A DNA stretch of 9,241 nt from contig QHVX01000113.1 of the NCBI GenBank assembly GCA_003222375.1, positions 6,197 to 15,437 of the forward strand, written 5' to 3'. Both the position numbers and the translations under genes were made by a program. Each line of letters begins with the position of its first letter. Position 1 is the first letter of the stretch. This DNA comes from Acidobacteriota bacterium (GTDB lineage: Bacteria; Acidobacteriota; Thermoanaerobaculia; Gp7-AA8). Shown here in pieces: positions 7,854 to 9,241 of the stretch. The notes under the pieces are model-generated. The model saw only the letters and a list, made by a program, of their open reading frames with translations, did not search any database and had not been told where the DNA came from.

Positions 7854-8194
7854 AGCTGTTGATCGTCGACGACGATCTCCACATTCGCCGGCTGATCGGG
7901 ATTTACCTTCGCGACGCCGGCTTCGAGGTAACTGAGGCGGCGACAGGCGAAGAAGGGCTGGAGATTGCGCAGCGCGAGCCGTTCGACATCGTCCTCGTCG
8001 ATTTGATCCTCCCGCATTACGGCGGATTTCGGCTCTGCCAGAAATTGAAATCGGCGGACTCGCCGCCTCGAGTCGTGATCACAACCGGCGACGATTCGCA
8101 GCACTCACGGGATTTGGCGGACGAAGCGAAGGCCGACGCATTTCTCGCCAAGCCGTTCACGCGCGAGCAGCTGCTCGCGGCGCTTCAGTTCTGA
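7850..8194 (+). CDS. Single-domain response regulator (CheY-like receiver)
   Basis: The product has 114 residues and is only a receiver domain. The acidic cluster DDD is at residues 7-9, phosphoacceptor Asp51 lies in IVLVDLILP, the switch Thr is at 78/79 (VVITTGDD), and Lys101 is in AKPF. There is no DNA-binding or enzymatic output domain, so it must work by protein contact or as a phosphate-relay or sink component. The ATG overlaps the oxidoreductase stop (ATGA), making it the fourth coupled gene of the ketosynthase operon. An orphan kinase elsewhere, or the hybrid kinase at 355-2352 through its Hpt His598, could phosphorylate it; neither link is shown by the sequence. Its 3' end overlaps the convergent LON-domain gene by 10 bp. 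Confidence 0.9.
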   Translation: MKLLIVDDDLHIRRLIGIYLRDAGFEVTEAATGEEGLEIAQREPFDIVLVDLILPHYGGFRLCQKLKSADSPPRVVITTGDDSQHSRDLADEAKADAFLAKPFTREQLLAALQF

Positions 8195-8850
8195 CCGGGA
8201 TCGCCACCCTGTCGGCGATACGGCGCGAGGAATTGCAGGCTTTCGATGCGCGTCTGCAGCTCGTTGCCGACCTGCTCGGACCGCGCGATCAGGTCATCGA
8301 TTTCAAGGAAGCGCTGCTTTTCCTGAACGTCGATGTTGAGCGACATGATCAGCGCGTTCGTCAGCGCCTCCAGCTCGACGGTGTCGATCTCCGGCACCGC
8401 CACCTGATCCGGTAAATAGTGCAAGTATTGGCGTGAAAGGTCGGCGAGCCAGCTTTTCTGCTCGTAAGTTTTCGTCATGTCGCGCGATTGCTCGGGCTGG
8501 ATCACGACGCGCGCGGTGCGGTAGGGCTCGCGCGAAACCTCGCCGACGACGCGAAATCGGACTTCGCCGCGCACCAGGATGTTGTAGCGGCCATCTTCGA
8601 GCGGGACCGCCTGCTCGATCTGTCCGACCGTGCCACAGGTGTAGATCGGCGGCGCGCCGAAATAGTCGGCCTCCCATCCCGGACGCAGAAGCACGATCCC
8701 GAATCGCTGATCCGCCGCGACGGCGTCCGTGACCATCTGCCGGTATCGGGGCTCGAAGACGTGCAGCGGAAGGCGGGTGCGCGGAAAAAAGACGAGGTTC
8801 GGCAACGGAAACAGCGGCAGGAGAAACTCGCCCTCGGGAAAGGTCGTCAT
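8185..8850 (-). CDS. Stand-alone LON substrate-binding domain protein
   Basis: The product has 221 residues, matching the N-terminal substrate-recognition (PUA-like) domain of Lon proteases without the AAA+ ATPase or the Ser-Lys protease domain. Diagnostic segments are LPLFPLPNLVFFPRTRLPLH followed by VFEPRY (11-36), GTVGQI (73-78) and GRYNILVRGEVRFRV (87-101). The C-terminal part is helical (LEALTNALIMSLNIDVQEKQRFLEI), as in the Lon N-terminal region. Members are cytoplasmic; the true function is unsettled, with peptide binding or a protease-adaptor role the usual suggestions. The length is typical of bacterial YcaO-unrelated 'LON peptidase substrate-binding domain' proteins. No strong Shine-Dalgarno sequence precedes the ATG at 8850. 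It is divergent from the deacetylase gene across a 37-nt gap and overlaps the receiver gene tail to tail. Confidence 0.9.
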   Translation of the reverse strand: MTTFPEGEFLLPLFPLPNLVFFPRTRLPLHVFEPRYRQMVTDAVAADQRFGIVLLRPGWEADYFGAPPIYTCGTVGQIEQAVPLEDGRYNILVRGEVRFRVVGEVSREPYRTARVVIQPEQSRDMTKTYEQKSWLADLSRQYLHYLPDQVAVPEIDTVELEALTNALIMSLNIDVQEKQRFLEIDDLIARSEQVGNELQTRIESLQFLAPYRRQGGDPGQN

Positions 8851-8887
8851 GCGGCAAAGATGATTTTACAGCCGCTTCCGTATCACC

Positions 8888-9241
8888 ATGGACGTGCTAG
8901 CGCTACTTCTTTTGCTGCAGATGGATGCGAGGATCCGCGGCATTCATCATCCACCGCCCGAGCGCATCCTCTGGATCGGCGCGCACCCTGACGATGAGGC
9001 GTTAGTCGCTCCACTGCTGGGGCGCGCGTGTATCGAGAATGGTGCCGATTGCTCACTCCTCGTCATGACGCGCGGCGAACGTGGAGATTGTTTCTTGCCG
9101 GGGGGATGCGGCGGCGATCTGGGAGCGGTTCGCAGTGCTGAGATGTCACGAGCGGCATTGCTCTTTCGCGCGCGACTGACCCTGTGGAGTTTTTCCGATG
9201 TGTTGACCGACGTTGACTCCGTATGGAGCAGCGAAGCCGGC
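8888..9241 (+). CDS. PIG-L/LmbE-family deacetylase, N-terminal part (3' truncated by window)
   Basis: The frame is open from ATG 8888 to the window end with 118 codons and no stop. The family signature GAHPDDEALVAPLLG (31-45) gives the zinc ligands His33 and Asp36 and the likely catalytic Asp35, as known for MshB and GlcNAc-PI deacetylase. TRGERGDC (61-68) and LGAVRSAEMSRAALLF are further conserved family blocks. The enzymes remove acetyl groups from N-acetylglucosamine-type sugars or similar amides. Residues 3-10 are hydrophobic (VLALLLLL) but without an N-terminal positive charge, so a secretion signal is doubtful. ATG 8921 (residue 12) is an alternative start. The third zinc ligand lies beyond the window. 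The promoter must be in or near the 37-nt divergent gap 8851-8887. No Shine-Dalgarno sequence is visible. Confidence 0.85.
   Translation, partial: MDVLALLLLLQMDARIRGIHHPPPERILWIGAHPDDEALVAPLLGRACIENGADCSLLVMTRGERGDCFLPGGCGGDLGAVRSAEMSRAALLFRARLTLWSFSDVLTDVDSVWSSEAG

Noticed and set aside
8851..8875. GCGGC...GCCGC inverted repeat in the 37-nt divergent gap
   Set aside because: Only 5 bp with a 15-nt spacer in GC-rich DNA; too weak to call an operator.

Overview
The window is GC-rich, gene-dense bacterial DNA with long GC-ending codon runs and several coupled genes. The gene content is a Rex redox repressor, a BTAD regulator fused to a receiver, a large hybrid kinase, a stand-alone LON domain and a PIG-L deacetylase. 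Together with heptameric repeats in the gene gaps, this fits a soil or sediment bacterium, perhaps Acidobacteriota. That assignment is an inference from gene style; no rRNA or other marker is present. I see no tRNA, rRNA, insertion sequence, phage gene or CRISPR array.

Left part (1-3515): the 3' end of rex reads rightwards. It faces a leftward two-gene signalling operon. First comes a SARP/BTAD-like regulator with a receiver at its C-terminus. It is followed, with a 4-nt GTGA overlap, by a membrane-anchored hybrid histidine kinase (HisKA, HATPase, degenerate receiver, receiver, Hpt). The whole gap between rex and the kinase is an inverted repeat of 7-bp units.

Middle (3516-4764): a small BON-domain lipoprotein gene has its Shine-Dalgarno sequence in one arm of a perfect 8-bp hairpin. 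A predicted three-way-junction repeat separates it from a convergent gene for an exported protein of unknown function.

Right part (4765-8194): four tightly coupled rightward genes encode a FabF-like ketosynthase, a class I SAM methyltransferase, a geranylgeranyl-reductase-like FAD oxidoreductase and a single-domain receiver. The junctions are TGA|GTG, ATGA and ATGA. This looks like a small lipid or polyketide tailoring cassette with a signalling protein built in; its product is unknown. The 5' end of the oxidoreductase gene contains a second inverted array of 7-bp units that is translated. The only left-arm unit that would put a stop in frame carries a base change that removes it.

End (8185-9241): a leftward stand-alone LON substrate-binding-domain protein overlaps the receiver gene by 10 bp at the 3' ends. 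A PIG-L/LmbE deacetylase gene diverges from it and runs off the window.

The most notable observations are the translated, stop-avoiding heptamer repeat, its unrelated-sequence twin between rex and the kinase, the ketosynthase-methyltransferase-flavoprotein-receiver operon, and the hairpin-masked ribosome binding site.
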